DNA from: Aliiruegeria sabulilitoris
GTDB lineage: Bacteria > Pseudomonadota > Alphaproteobacteria > Rhodobacterales > Rhodobacteraceae
Length of the DNA: 64,000 bases
Assembly (NCBI RefSeq): GCF_001558155.1
Contig: NZ_LOAS01000003.1
Location: 1 to 64,000, forward strand
Direction of reading: 5' to 3'
Shown one piece after another: positions 25,002 to 34,465 of the stretch. Both the position numbers and the translations under genes were made by a program. The notes beneath the pieces were generated by a model. It worked only from the letters and a program-made list of their open reading frames with translations, had not been told where the DNA came from and searched no databases. The first letter of the stretch is position 1; each line of letters begins with the position of its first letter.

Positions 25002-27050
25002 TCAGCCGCGACGCCGGCGACGGCGGCGTCCGCCGTCAGAGCCGTCGCCGCCGCCGGTGTTGAAACTCAGATCGGGGAGCGGGACCAGCGCCGAGAGATT
25101 CGGGAACGGATCGCTTGCGTGGGGCAGGGCGTTTGCGGCGACGAAATGCTCCTGGAAACGCGGCTCGATGGCGGTCTCGACTTTGGTGATCTGGCGCACG
25201 ACGGTCTCGATTTCCTTGCGCGACGCGCGGTTCAGGAGCGCGATTCGGGCGCCGGTTCCGGCGGCATTGCCGGCGGAGGTGACCTTGTTGAGCGGCGCGT
25301 CCGGGATCATGCCCAGCACCATCGCGTGTTTGGGGCTGATATGGGCGCCAAAGGCCCCGGCCAGCACGACGCGGTCGACCGTGTCCACGCCCATCTCGTC
25401 CATCAGCAGCCGCGCGCCGGCATAAAGCGCGGATTTCGCCAGCTGGATTGCGCGGATATCGCCCTGGGTGACGGTGATGCGCGGTCCGCCATCGGCGCTG
25501 CCGTCATGTACCAGGTAGCTATGGGTGCGCCCGTCTGCCTCGCAGCGAGAGGTTCCTGTCTGCTCGGCCGAGCCGATAAGGCCAGAGGCATCGAGCAGCC
25601 CGGTCATGCGCATCTCGGCCACCGCCTCGATGATGCCGGAGCCGCAAATGCCTGTGATGCCGGTCACGGCGGTGGCGGCGTCGAAACCGGGATCGTCGGA
25701 CCACAGATCGCAGCCGATGACGCGGAAGCGCGGCGCCTTCGTTTCCGGGTCGATCTCGATGCGCTCGATGGCGCCGGGGGCGGCGCGCTGGCCGGAGCTG
25801 ATCTGTGCGCCCTCGAAGGCCGGGCCGGTGGGCGAGGAGCAGGCCAGCACGCGGGAGCGATTGCCAAGCAGGATCTCGGCATTGGTGCCGACATCGATCA
25901 CAAGTGTCAGGTCGTCCTGCTCCCCGGGCGCTTCGGAAAGCGCCACGGCGGCGGCATCCGCGCCGACATGGCCGGCGATGCAGGGCAGGATGTAGCTGCG
26001 TGCCTGGGGGTGGATCGCGTCCATCCCCAGTTCCGAGGCGAAGAGGGAGAGGGAATCGGAAGTGGCCAGCGCGAAGGGCGCCTGGCCCAGTTCCACCGGA
26101 TCGATCCCCAGCAGAAGGTGGTGCATCACCGGGTTGCAGACGAAGACCGTCTCCACGATCAGGCGCGGGTCGATCTCGGCTTCCTGCGCGATTTCTCCGG
26201 CAAGCTGGTTCAACGCCTCGCGCACGGCCGTCGTCATCTCGGCATCGCCGCCGGGGTTCATCATCGCGTAAGACACCCGGCTCATCAGGTCCTCGCCGAA
26301 GCGGATCTGCGGGTTCATCAGGCCGGAGGAGGCGAGCACGGTCCCGGTGGCGAGATCGCACAGATGCGCCGCCATGGTGGTCGAGCCGAGATCGATCGCC
26401 AGCCCGTAGAGCGGGCCTTCGAAATAGCCGGGCCAGATGTCCAGAAGCTGCACCGGCCCGTCGGCGGGCTGGAAGATGGCGCAGGTGACCTGCCAGCCGC
26501 CCTTGCGCAGGACCGGCTGGAGCTTTGCCAGAAGGGGCAGCGGCAGATCGCCCAGCTCCACCTGCCAGGCCGCGTGCAGCGCCGCCTTCAGACGTTGGAG
26601 ATCCCCCGAAGGGTCGTGCATGTCCGGCTCGGCCACGTCGACCAGCAGCAGGCGCGTGGCTGGATCCATCTCGATCACGCGCTCGGTGGCGGCCTTGCGC
26701 ACGACCTGGCGGTGGACCTGGCTCTCGGGCGGCACGTCGATCACGATATCGGACTGGATCGTCGCCTGGCAGCCGAGCCGCCGGCCCGGTTTCAACCCGC
26801 GCTTCTCGTCGTAACGGGCCTCCACCGCGTTCCATTCCGACAGCGCGTCCTTGGCGACGGTCACGCCATGCTTGGAAAACTCGCCGAAGGCCGGGGCGAC
26901 CTGGCACTTGGAGCAGATCCCGCGCCCACCGCAGACGGAATCGAGATCCACGCCCAGTTGCCGCGCCGCGGTCAGAACCGGCGTGCCTGTCGGGAAGCGT
27001 CCGCGCTTGCCGGAGGGGGTGAATATGACGAGGGGGTCCTGTGCGCTCAC
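25002..27050 (-). CDS. ASKHA-domain ferredoxin protein, RACo-like corrinoid activator
   Basis: About 682 residues from a GTG at 27050 that has AGGA upstream; the frame stays open to 27179, with ATGs at 27137 and 27083 as alternatives. The N-terminal plant-type [2Fe-2S] domain has CGGRGICSKC and a fourth Cys in LGCQATI. A long C-terminal DUF4445/ASKHA ATPase region follows (LAIDLGSTTMAAHLCD, LVIDVGTNAEILLGN, GICGSGIIEAVAEM, VVLAGAFGAHIS). It ends in a run of Arg after Gly/Asp repeats. RACo-type proteins use ATP to reduce cob(II)alamin in corrinoid methyltransferases back to Co(I). No corrinoid protein or methyltransferase is next to it. Confidence 0.87.
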   Translation of the reverse strand: MSAQDPLVIFTPSGKRGRFPTGTPVLTAARQLGVDLDSVCGGRGICSKCQVAPAFGEFSKHGVTVAKDALSEWNAVEARYDEKRGLKPGRRLGCQATIQSDIVIDVPPESQVHRQVVRKAATERVIEMDPATRLLLVDVAEPDMHDPSGDLQRLKAALHAAWQVELGDLPLPLLAKLQPVLRKGGWQVTCAIFQPADGPVQLLDIWPGYFEGPLYGLAIDLGSTTMAAHLCDLATGTVLASSGLMNPQIRFGEDLMSRVSYAMMNPGGDAEMTTAVREALNQLAGEIAQEAEIDPRLIVETVFVCNPVMHHLLLGIDPVELGQAPFALATSDSLSLFASELGMDAIHPQARSYILPCIAGHVGADAAAVALSEAPGEQDDLTLVIDVGTNAEILLGNRSRVLACSSPTGPAFEGAQISSGQRAAPGAIERIEIDPETKAPRFRVIGCDLWSDDPGFDAATAVTGITGICGSGIIEAVAEMRMTGLLDASGLIGSAEQTGTSRCEADGRTHSYLVHDGSADGGPRITVTQGDIRAIQLAKSALYAGARLLMDEMGVDTVDRVVLAGAFGAHISPKHAMVLGMIPDAPLNKVTSAGNAAGTGARIALLNRASRKEIETVVRQITKVETAIEPRFQEHFVAANALPHASDPFPNLSALVPLPDLSFNTGGGDGSDGGRRRRRRRG

Positions 27051-27418
27051 GATCTGGTCCTGTTGTTCCCGGATGCCCGGCATGTCTGTCGGCGAGTGTA
27101 AGTAGCGCGCGGCGCCGAGGTTTCCCGTTTGCGACATAACGGGAAGACGGACGACGCGCTGTCGGGCCTTATCGGGCAAGTGGGCCGTGAATTCAACGCC
27201 CCGTCCTTGGCCGGCCCCCGGCGAAAGGCAGCTCCAATAGCCGTAACGCCGGTCGGTGAGGGGCGAAAAGGCGCAAACATCGCCGCCTCACGCAGTGTTG
27301 TGACAGGGTTGCACCAATGCCTTCGCTGCTTCGCCTTGTCTTTGCCGCCCGTGGCACATAGGTTCCGCGCAATTCTGACGGGCCGCATGGCCCTCTATCC
27401 GACTCGAGGGGATTTTCT

Positions 27419-27748
27419 ATGTTTGCAACGCCCGCCTATGCTCAGGCCGCCGGTGGCGCCGGTGGAAGCGCGATCATGCAGTTCGTGCCGCTGATCCTGA
27501 TCTTTGCGATCATGTACCTGCTGCTGATCCGTCCGCAGCAAAAGAAGATGAAGCAGCACCAGAAAATGGTCACCGAGCTGCGCCGTGGCGACCAGATCGT
27601 GACACAGGGCGGCATCATCGCCAAAGTGGCCAAGGTGAAGGACGAAAACGAGCTGGAAGTCGAAATCGCGGACGGCACCAAGGTGCGGATCGTGCGTTCC
27701 ACCGTCGCCCAGGTTCTCTCCAAGACCGAGCCCGCATCCGAGGGCTGA
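27419..27748 (+). CDS. yajC: Sec translocon accessory subunit YajC
   Basis: 109 residues with one N-terminal transmembrane helix (QFVPLILIFAIMYLLLIRPQ) and the hallmark PQQKKMKQHQKM just after it, then a cytoplasmic beta domain (GDQIVTQGGIIAKVAKV). YajC joins SecDF at the SecYEG channel. GAGGGGA precedes the ATG. It begins the conserved yajC-secD-secF run; secD starts 36 bases later. Expected length for the family, with no anomaly. Confidence 0.97.
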   Translation: MFATPAYAQAAGGAGGSAIMQFVPLILIFAIMYLLLIRPQQKKMKQHQKMVTELRRGDQIVTQGGIIAKVAKVKDENELEVEIADGTKVRIVRSTVAQVLSKTEPASEG

Positions 27749-27784
27749 GGCCCCCGCCTGCAATAGCTGAAGGCGATCCCTCAC

Positions 27785-29446
27785 ATGCTGCAGTTTTCTA
27801 CCTGGAAACGCGTGTTGATCTGGGCGTTTACCGCTCTGGTCCTCTTCATGGCGGTTCCGAACCTTTTCTACCCGCGGGTCGAGAGTCACAACGACGCGCT
27901 CAAGCAGATCGAAGCCGCCGGTTCCACACCCGAGTTGCAGGAGGCGGTCTCGGCCTGGCCCTCCTGGATGCCCTCGGGGCTGGTCAATCTCGGTCTCGAC
28001 CTGCGCGGCGGCGCCTACCTTCTAGCCGATGTCCAGGTCGAGGATGTCTATGCCGAACGGATGAACGGCTACTGGCCCGAGGTCCGCGACGCACTGCGCG
28101 AGAAGCGTGACACGGTCGGCGCCATCCGGCGTGTCGACGGGCCGGTCAGCGAGCTGCATGTGAAGATCGCCAACCCCGAGGCGATGGCCGAGGCCATCGA
28201 GACGGCGAAGAGCATTTCACGCCCGATCCTGAGCCTGACCGGGGTCGGCTCCAACGACATCGAAGTGACGGGGCAGGGCGACACGCTGATCGTGACTCTT
28301 TCCGAGCATGAAAGGATCGCCACCGACGACCGCACCGTGAAGCAGTCGCTCGAAATCGTCCGCCGCCGCGTGGACGAGGCGGGCACCCGCGAGCCCTCGA
28401 TCCAGCGTCAGGGCGAGACCCGGATCATCATCCAGGTGCCCGGCATCGGCTCTGCACAGGAACTGAAGGACCTGATCGGTCAGACGGCGAAGCTGACCTT
28501 CCACCCGGTCGTCTCGCGCACGTCCGATCCGGAGGCCAATGCCGGCGCCCGCAACCTCGTGGTGCCGTCAATGGACGAGGAAGGCACCTATTATATCATC
28601 GAGGAGAGCTTCGTGGTCTCCGGCGATGAGCTGACGGACGCCCAGCCCAGCTTTGACCAGAACGGCCGCCCGGCGGTGAGCTTCCGCTTCAACCCGACCG
28701 GGGCGCGCAAGTTTGGCGATTACACGCGGGACAATATCGGCTCGCCCTTCGCCATCGTGCTCGACAACGAGGTAATCTCGGCGCCGACCATCCAAGACCA
28801 TATCCCCGGCGGCTCCGGCATCATCACCGGCAATTTCACCATCGAGGAATCGACCAATCTCGCCGTGCTGCTGCGCGCGGGTGCGCTTCCCGCCGAGATG
28901 ACGTTCCTGCAGGAACGGACGATCGGCCCGGAGCTTGGCGCCGACAGCATCGAGGCCGGGCGCATCGCGACCATCGTCGCCTTCGTCGCGGTGCTGGCCT
29001 TCATGTGGCTGTCCTACGGGCTGTTCGGAATCTTCGCCAATATCGCGCTGATCATCAATGTGGGCCTGATCTTCGGCCTGTTGTCGATCATCGGCGCCAC
29101 GCTGACGCTGCCCGGCATCGCCGGTATCGTGCTGACCGTCGGCATGGCCGTGGACGCCAACGTGCTCGTCTTCGAACGGATCCGCGAAGAACTGAAGACG
29201 GCGCGCGGTCCATCCCGCGCCATCGAGCTTGGCTACGAGAAAGCACTTTCGGCGATCCTTGACGCCAATGTCACCACCTTCATTACCGCCGCGATCCTCT
29301 TCGCGCTTGGCTCCGGCCCGGTGCGCGGTTTCGCGATCACGCTCGGCCTCGGCATCCTCACCTCGGTCTTCACCGCGATCTACATCACGCGGCTGTTGAT
29401 CGTGATGTGGTTCGAACGCCGCCGCCCGAAAACCATCGAGGTCTGA
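27785..29446 (+). CDS. secD: Protein translocase subunit SecD
   Basis: 553 residues. The N-terminal helix is followed by the D1 motif LVNLGLDLRGGAYLL, a large periplasmic domain (VRRRVDEAGTREPSIQRQG), and six transmembrane helices at the C terminus with GMAVDANVLVFERIREEL (the D4 motif). It uses the proton-motive force with SecF to complete export after SecA. Adjacent to secF with a 1-base gap, so the two are co-translated. Length is normal. Confidence 0.98.
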   Translation: MLQFSTWKRVLIWAFTALVLFMAVPNLFYPRVESHNDALKQIEAAGSTPELQEAVSAWPSWMPSGLVNLGLDLRGGAYLLADVQVEDVYAERMNGYWPEVRDALREKRDTVGAIRRVDGPVSELHVKIANPEAMAEAIETAKSISRPILSLTGVGSNDIEVTGQGDTLIVTLSEHERIATDDRTVKQSLEIVRRRVDEAGTREPSIQRQGETRIIIQVPGIGSAQELKDLIGQTAKLTFHPVVSRTSDPEANAGARNLVVPSMDEEGTYYIIEESFVVSGDELTDAQPSFDQNGRPAVSFRFNPTGARKFGDYTRDNIGSPFAIVLDNEVISAPTIQDHIPGGSGIITGNFTIEESTNLAVLLRAGALPAEMTFLQERTIGPELGADSIEAGRIATIVAFVAVLAFMWLSYGLFGIFANIALIINVGLIFGLLSIIGATLTLPGIAGIVLTVGMAVDANVLVFERIREELKTARGPSRAIELGYEKALSAILDANVTTFITAAILFALGSGPVRGFAITLGLGILTSVFTAIYITRLLIVMWFERRRPKTIEV

Positions 29447-29447
29447 G

Positions 29448-30416
29448 ATGCGCCTGAAACTCGTACCCGAAAACACGAAATGGGATTTCTTCAAGCGTTG
29501 GAAGATCACTTTCGGTGCCTCGATCCTCGCCATGGTGGTCTCCGTCGCGCTGTTCTTCTCGGTCGGCCTGAACTTTGGCATCGACTTCCTTGGCGGCACC
29601 ACGATCCGGACCGAGAGCAGCCAGGCCGTGGATGTCGGTGCGTACCGGCAGGCTATCGCGCCCCTCGATCTCGGCGACGTGTCGATCACTGAGGTGTTTG
29701 ACGCCTCCTTTGACGAGGATGAGCACGTCGCCCAGATCCGTATCCAGCAGCAAGAAGGCCACGAGTCAATCACGCCGGAGATGATCCAGCAGATCGAGTC
29801 GGCGCTGCAGGCGGTCGACCCGGATGTCACCTTCCCTTCGGTCGAGTCCGTCGGGCCAAAAGTCTCCAGCGAGCTGGTCTGGACCGCCATCGAGGCGGTG
29901 GTGCTGGCAATTGCCGCGGTGCTCTTCTACATCTGGCTGCGCTTCGAATGGCAGTTCTCGCTCGGCGCGGTGGCGGCTCTGATTCATGACGTGACCCTGA
30001 CCATAGGTGTCTTCTGCCTGCTACAGATCCGTTTCGACCTGACGATCATTGCGGCCCTTCTGACCATCGTCGGCTATTCGCTCAACGACACCGTGGTCGT
30101 CTTCGACCGGGTGCGCGAGAACCTGCGCCGCTACAAGACGCTGGACCTGAAGGAAGTGCTCAACCTCTCGATCAACGAAACGCTGAGCCGTACCGTCATG
30201 ACCTCCGTCACCACGCTGATCGCGCTGGTTTCGCTCTACATACTCGGCGGTGACGTGATCCGAGGCTTCGTTTTCGCGATGATCTGGGGCGTCGTGGTCG
30301 GCACCTATTCGTCGATCTTCGTCGCAGCACCGATCCTGCTGCGGCTCGGCGTGAAGCGCGACTGGTCCAAACCCAGCCAGGGCGGCGGGACGCAATTCGC
30401 CAATGTTGATGCCTGA
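29448..30416 (+). CDS. secF: Protein translocase subunit SecF
   Basis: 322 residues. The first helix is followed by GLNFGIDFLGGTTIRTES (F1-type motif), a short periplasmic domain, and five more helices with GYSLNDTVVVFDRVRENL (F4 motif). It is the partner of SecD in the inner membrane. The end overlaps the start of the TSUP gene by 14 bases if that gene begins at 30403. Confidence 0.98.
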   Translation: MRLKLVPENTKWDFFKRWKITFGASILAMVVSVALFFSVGLNFGIDFLGGTTIRTESSQAVDVGAYRQAIAPLDLGDVSITEVFDASFDEDEHVAQIRIQQQEGHESITPEMIQQIESALQAVDPDVTFPSVESVGPKVSSELVWTAIEAVVLAIAAVLFYIWLRFEWQFSLGAVAALIHDVTLTIGVFCLLQIRFDLTIIAALLTIVGYSLNDTVVVFDRVRENLRRYKTLDLKEVLNLSINETLSRTVMTSVTTLIALVSLYILGGDVIRGFVFAMIWGVVVGTYSSIFVAAPILLRLGVKRDWSKPSQGGGTQFANVDA

Positions 30417-31161
30417 GGCTCTGGCCGAGGCCCTGGCGACGCCGGGCCTCGGCTGGCTCTTCGGCATCATCTTCGTTGCAGGCTGCGTGCGGGGCTTCGC
30501 CGGTTTCGGCGCGGCCCTTGTTTTTGTGCCCTTGGCTGCTCTCTTTATCCCGCCGGTCTGGGTGATCGTGGTCATCATGACCGCCGATATCGTCGGCGCC
30601 ATGACGCTCGCACCCAAGGCCCTGCGGGATTCCGAGCTGCGAGATGTCGGTGCGCTCACGCTGGGGTGCACCCTGTGCCTGCCCTTCGGGATCATGGTGC
30701 TCGAGCGGATGGACCCGGAAGCCTTCCGCTGGGTGGTGGCGCTGGTGGCGCTTGCGATGGTGGCGCTTCTGGCCAGTGGCTGGCGCCACCATGTCACCTT
30801 CGGCCGGACCGCGCTTGCCGGGATCGGCGGCGCCTCCGGCTTTCTCGGCGGCTTCACCGGCCAGCCGGGCCCGCCGGTGATCCTGGCCTATCTCGGCGGA
30901 GAATACGGAGCGGCCCGTATCCGCGCCAACACCCTGCTATTCCTTCTCGCTTTCGATATCCTGCTGGTCGCGGCACTGTTCTTGCGGGGCCTGCTGGAGA
31001 TGCATGCCGTCGTTCTGGGATTGGTCCTGATGATCCCCAGCACCCTCGGCAGCATGCTCGGCGCCCGGCTCTTTGACCCGGCCCGCGCGAGAATGTATCG
31101 CTTTTTGGCCCACGGGTTGATCGCGGCATCGGCTTTGCTCGCGCTGCCCATTTTCGGATGA
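30403..31161 (+). CDS. TSUP (TauE/SafE) family transporter
   Basis: 252 residues with about eight helices; family pattern GCVRGFAGFGAALVFVPLAA near the N terminus and GASGFLGGFTGQPGPPVILA in the middle. The start is either ATG 30403 or ATG 30409, both inside the end of secF, so it is coupled to the Sec operon. TSUP proteins export or import sulfite, sulfonates or other anions. In this group of bacteria the gene commonly sits between secF and the Mth938-domain gene, so the arrangement is conserved even though a functional link to Sec is not known to me. Confidence 0.88.
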   Translation: MLMPEALAEALATPGLGWLFGIIFVAGCVRGFAGFGAALVFVPLAALFIPPVWVIVVIMTADIVGAMTLAPKALRDSELRDVGALTLGCTLCLPFGIMVLERMDPEAFRWVVALVALAMVALLASGWRHHVTFGRTALAGIGGASGFLGGFTGQPGPPVILAYLGGEYGAARIRANTLLFLLAFDILLVAALFLRGLLEMHAVVLGLVLMIPSTLGSMLGARLFDPARARMYRFLAHGLIAASALLALPIFG

Positions 31162-31168
31162 GGACCGC

Positions 31169-31549
31169 ATGGATCTAAAGGAAGTCAGCTACCCGCAAGC
31201 CACCCCGTTCGACGGTTACGGCCCCGGCTTCTTTCGCCTCGGGGGCAAAGTGCATGAAGGCAACCTGGTCGTGGGGCCCTCCGGAATACAGACCTGGGCT
31301 GGTTTCACGGACAGCGCGACGATCTTGAACCTGCGGGATGAGATCGACTTTGTTCTTTTCGGAACCGGCGCGGACATGGCCCCGATCCCCGCCGCTCTGC
31401 GCAGCGCGCTCGAAGGCGCCGGGATCGGCGTCGAATTGATGTCCACCGGTTCGGCCTGCCGGACCTATAACGTACTGCTGAGCGAAGGACGCCGGCTCGC
31501 CGCCGCGGTTTTGACATTACCGGAGGACAAGGAACCCGGTCTGGCGTGA
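31169..31549 (+). CDS. Mth938/NDUFAF3-like domain protein
   Basis: 126 residues, one Mth938 (DUF498) domain. Typical pieces: [30 protein letters not shown] and [17 protein letters not shown]. The mitochondrial relative NDUFAF3 is a complex I assembly factor, but no bacterial role is established. The ATG lies 8 bases after the TSUP stop and the gene precedes the cytochrome c maturation genes, as is usual in this family of bacteria. Confidence 0.9.
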   Translation: MDLKEVSYPQATPFDGYGPGFFRLGGKVHEGNLVVGPSGIQTWAGFTDSATILNLRDEIDFVLFGTGADMAPIPAALRSALEGAGIGVELMSTGSACRTYNVLLSEGRRLAAAVLTLPEDKEPGLA

Positions 31550-31628
31550 CGCCGGTTTCTCCGCTGCCTTGGCCGCGTCGCGCATTCCCTGCTTTTCCGT
31601 CGCGCAAGCCTGCGTTAGACCGACTTTC

Positions 31629-32249
31629 ATGGAAATGAATGTGACCGAACTCGCCGTCACGCGCGGCGGCATGCGCGTGCTGGAAGCCGTGAGCTTTCGC
31701 GTCGTGCCGGGCAGGGCGGTCGTGCTGCGCGGGCCGAATGGAATCGGCAAGACGACGCTGCTGCGCACGCTCGCCGGTCTGCAGCGCGCGGATGCGGGCA
31801 AGGTGGAGCCCGGGCCCGAGGCCATGGCCTATGCCTCCCATGCCGACGGGATCAAGGCGACGCTGAGTGTGCGCGAAAACCTTTCCTTCTGGGCAAAGCT
31901 GCACGGGATGTTCGAGATTTCGGCGGCTCTGAGGGATTTCAACCTTGAAACTCTGGTTGAACGCCCCGCGGGAAGCCTTTCGGCCGGGCAGAAACGGCGT
32001 CTGGGGCTGGCGCGCATGGCTGTGACAGGACGGTCGATCTGGCTCCTGGACGAACCAACCGTCTCGCTGGATACCGATTCTGTCGCCCTTTTCGCCAGCG
32101 CGGTCGAACGCCACCTTGCGCAGGGCGGCAGCGCGGTGATCGCCACTCATATCGATCTCGGCCTTGACGCAGAGGTGCTCCAGCTTGGCCCCTTCAAGGC
32201 CGAGGCCCCCGAAGACCCGCATGAAGATTTCCACGAGGCCTTCCTGTGA
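31629..32249 (+). CDS. ccmA: Heme exporter ATP-binding protein CcmA
   Basis: 206 residues from the ATG at 31629 (31635 also possible). Walker [10 protein letters not shown], signature LSAGQKRRL, Walker [12 protein letters not shown] and a switch His in [10 protein letters not shown] are present. With CcmB and CcmC it forms the ABC complex that releases heme-loaded CcmE for cytochrome c assembly; ATP hydrolysis drives CcmE release. Its last bases overlap ccmB (ATGA-type overlap at 32246-32249). Confidence 0.97.
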   Translation: MEMNVTELAVTRGGMRVLEAVSFRVVPGRAVVLRGPNGIGKTTLLRTLAGLQRADAGKVEPGPEAMAYASHADGIKATLSVRENLSFWAKLHGMFEISAALRDFNLETLVERPAGSLSAGQKRRLGLARMAVTGRSIWLLDEPTVSLDTDSVALFASAVERHLAQGGSAVIATHIDLGLDAEVLQLGPFKAEAPEDPHEDFHEAFL

Positions 32250-32902
32250 TCGCCCTTCTCAAACGCGACCTGGCGTTGGCGATCCGCGCGGGCGGTGGCT
32301 TCGGCCTCGCGCTGGCCTTCTTCCTGATCGTGGTGACCCTTACCCCTTTCGCGGTGGGGCCGGACTCGGCAACGCTGGCAACCATTGCCGCCGGTATCCT
32401 CTGGCTCGGCGCGCTGCTTTCCTGTCTGCTCTCGCTGGATCGGATCCTTGCGCTCGATTTCGAAGACGGTTCGCTGGAGCTGCTTGCAACGGCGCCTATC
32501 CCGCTCGAAGGGGTGGCCACGATCAAGGCCTTCGCCCATTGGCTGACGACCGGGCTGCCGCTTACACTCGCCGCGCCCGTGCTTGGGGTGTTGCTCCATC
32601 TGCCGACGGACGGCTTCTTCTGGCTCACGCTCTCGCTCGCCATCGGCACGCCCGCGCTCTCCGTGATTGGAACTTTCGGTGCGGCGTTGACGGTCGGGCT
32701 CAAGCGGGGAGGGCTTCTGCTCTCGCTGATCGTGCTGCCGCTCTATGTACCCACGCTCATCTTCGGCGCCGAGGTCGCCCGCCGCGGAACGCAGGGGATG
32801 TCCGCCGATACGCCGCTGGCGCTGCTGGCCGGCATCACGCTGGCAACCGTCGCGCTCCTTCCATTTGCCTCGGCTGCGGCAATCCGCATCAACCTGCGCT
32901 GA
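32246..32902 (+). CDS. ccmB: Heme exporter permease CcmB
   Basis: 218 residues with six hydrophobic helices, including [20 protein letters not shown] and [20 protein letters not shown], both characteristic of CcmB. It is the membrane subunit of the CcmABCD complex. Length is normal. Overlap with ccmA implies translational coupling; ccmC begins 38 bases later. Confidence 0.97.
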   Translation: MIALLKRDLALAIRAGGGFGLALAFFLIVVTLTPFAVGPDSATLATIAAGILWLGALLSCLLSLDRILALDFEDGSLELLATAPIPLEGVATIKAFAHWLTTGLPLTLAAPVLGVLLHLPTDGFFWLTLSLAIGTPALSVIGTFGAALTVGLKRGGLLLSLIVLPLYVPTLIFGAEVARRGTQGMSADTPLALLAGITLATVALLPFASAAAIRINLR

Positions 32903-32940
32903 ATTTGTGCCGCACGGCGCTGTTGAGCCGTCAATAAGGA

Positions 32941-33711
32941 ATGAATAGGCTCCGCGACATGTCTGAACGTCTGCCCAAACCCACATCGCTCTGGGAATAC
33001 GCCAATCCTCGCCGCTTCATGGCGCTTTCCGGCTTCCTGCTGCCATTTGTGGCGGTCGGAACCGCCGCCGCGCTGCTGATCGGCCTGATATGGGGATTCT
33101 TTTTCACGCCCGACGATTACCGACAGGGATCGACGGTCAAGATCATCTACATCCATGTGCCCTCGGCCATGGTCGCCATCAATGCGTGGTTGATGATGCT
33201 CGTGGCCTCGCTGATCTGGCTGATCCGGCGCCACCATGTCTCCGCGCTCGCCGCCAAGGCCGCCGCGCCCGTGGGCGCCACGATGACGCTCATCGCGTTG
33301 GCCACAGGCGCGATCTGGGGGCAGCCCATGTGGGGCACCTGGTGGGCCTGGGACCCGCGGCTGACCTCCTTCCTCGTGCTGTTCCTGTTCTACCTCGGCT
33401 ACATGGCGCTCTGGGCGGCGATCGAGAATGACGACACCGCGGCGGAGCTCACCTCCGTCCTGTGCATCGTCGGTTCGGTATTTGCCGTACTCTCGCGCTA
33501 TGCGCTCGTCTTCTGGAACCAGGGCCTGCACCAGGGCGCTTCGCTTTCGCTCGACAAGGAAGAGAACGTCTCGGACGTCTTCTACTGGCCGCTGCTCTTC
33601 TGCCTGGCCGGGTTCGTCGGCTTCTTCATCCTGCTGATCCTCGTGCGGACCCGCACGGAGGTGCGCGCGCGTCGGATGAAGGCGCTTCAGGCACGGGAGC
33701 GGATGGCATGA
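32941..33711 (+). CDS. ccmC: Heme exporter protein CcmC
   Basis: 256 residues (or 250 if the ATG at 32959 is used; neither start has an ideal ribosome-binding site). Six helices plus the WWD motif WGTWWAWDPRLTSFLVLFL and periplasmic His residues (YIHVPSAM and FWNQGLHQGASL) that hold heme. CcmC delivers heme to CcmE in the periplasm. Its stop overlaps the ccmD start (ATGATG). Confidence 0.97.
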   Translation: MNRLRDMSERLPKPTSLWEYANPRRFMALSGFLLPFVAVGTAAALLIGLIWGFFFTPDDYRQGSTVKIIYIHVPSAMVAINAWLMMLVASLIWLIRRHHVSALAAKAAAPVGATMTLIALATGAIWGQPMWGTWWAWDPRLTSFLVLFLFYLGYMALWAAIENDDTAAELTSVLCIVGSVFAVLSRYALVFWNQGLHQGASLSLDKEENVSDVFYWPLLFCLAGFVGFFILLILVRTRTEVRARRMKALQARERMA

Positions 33712-33890
33712 TGCCGGAGCTTGGAAAATACGCCGCCGAAGTGCTTTCGGCCTATGCGGTCACAATCACGTTGATGGTCGCTTTGCTGCTGATCTCGCTG
33801 CGCCAGTCTGCGAGAACGAGACGGGCGCTGCGCGATGTCGAAGCGGCGCGGAAGAACAGGTCGGGCAAGGAAAGCGCCACGGATGTCTGA
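33708..33890 (+). CDS. ccmD: Heme exporter protein CcmD
   Basis: Small protein of 60 residues from ATG 33708 (33711 is equally possible). It has one transmembrane helix (AYAVTITLMVALLLISL) followed by a charged cytoplasmic tail (RQSARTRRALRDVEA), the CcmD pattern. It is needed to release CcmE from CcmABC. The gene overlaps ccmC at the start and ccmG by 8 bases at the end. Confidence 0.93.
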   Translation: MMPELGKYAAEVLSAYAVTITLMVALLLISLRQSARTRRALRDVEAARKNRSGKESATDV

Positions 33891-34434
33891 AAACAAACGC
33901 GTCTCCTTCATGATGATCCTGCCGCCGGTGATCTTTCTCGGCGTGGCGGCGTTGTTCTTCTTCGGAATGCAGCGCGACAACCCCGATTTGTTGCCGACAG
34001 CGCTCAAGGGGCAACCTGCGCCAGCGATGCAGCTCGAAGCCTTCGCGGGCAAGGACATACTGACGGATGCGGCTCTGCGCGAAGGCGGCGTGAAGTTGGT
34101 GAATTTCTGGGCGAGTTGGTGCGCCCCCTGCCGGGTCGAGCATCCCAACCTGATGGCCCTTGCTGCCGAAGGGATCGAGATCCACGGTGTGAATTACAAG
34201 GATACCGATGCCAAGGGCACGGCTTTCCTGGCCGGTCTAGGCGACCCCTACACGCTTGCCGGTTCCGACAAGAGCGGCCGCACGGGGCTCGACTGGGGCG
34301 TCTACGGCGTGCCGGAGACCTTCGTCATCGACGCCAGCGGCAAGATCATCACCCGCTTCGCTGGCCCGATTACCAGCTCGGTGATGGAAAAGACCATTCG
34401 CCCGGCCATTGCCGAGGCCGCGGCTTCAGAGTGA
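33883..34434 (+). CDS. ccmG: Thiol:disulfide interchange protein CcmG/DsbE
   Basis: 183 residues from the ATG at 33883. An N-terminal anchor helix (PPVIFLGVAALFFFGM) is followed by a thioredoxin fold with active site FWASWCAPCRVEHPNL and the cis-Pro region YGVPETFVID. It reduces the apocytochrome CXXCH cysteines in the periplasm before heme ligation. Last gene of this ccm run; ccmE, ccmF and ccmH are not in the window. Three multiheme cytochrome-type genes at 8-12 kb depend on this pathway. Confidence 0.96.
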   Translation: MSENKRVSFMMILPPVIFLGVAALFFFGMQRDNPDLLPTALKGQPAPAMQLEAFAGKDILTDAALREGGVKLVNFWASWCAPCRVEHPNLMALAAEGIEIHGVNYKDTDAKGTAFLAGLGDPYTLAGSDKSGRTGLDWGVYGVPETFVIDASGKIITRFAGPITSSVMEKTIRPAIAEAAASE

Positions 34435-34465
34435 TCGCTTCCCCAGTGGTCGCAGAAGGGGAAAC

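Noticed and set aside
25119-27101. Long plus-strand open frame of 660 codons
   Set aside because: Antisense to the RACo-like gene with low-complexity Gly/His/Arg composition and no ribosome-binding site or family motif.
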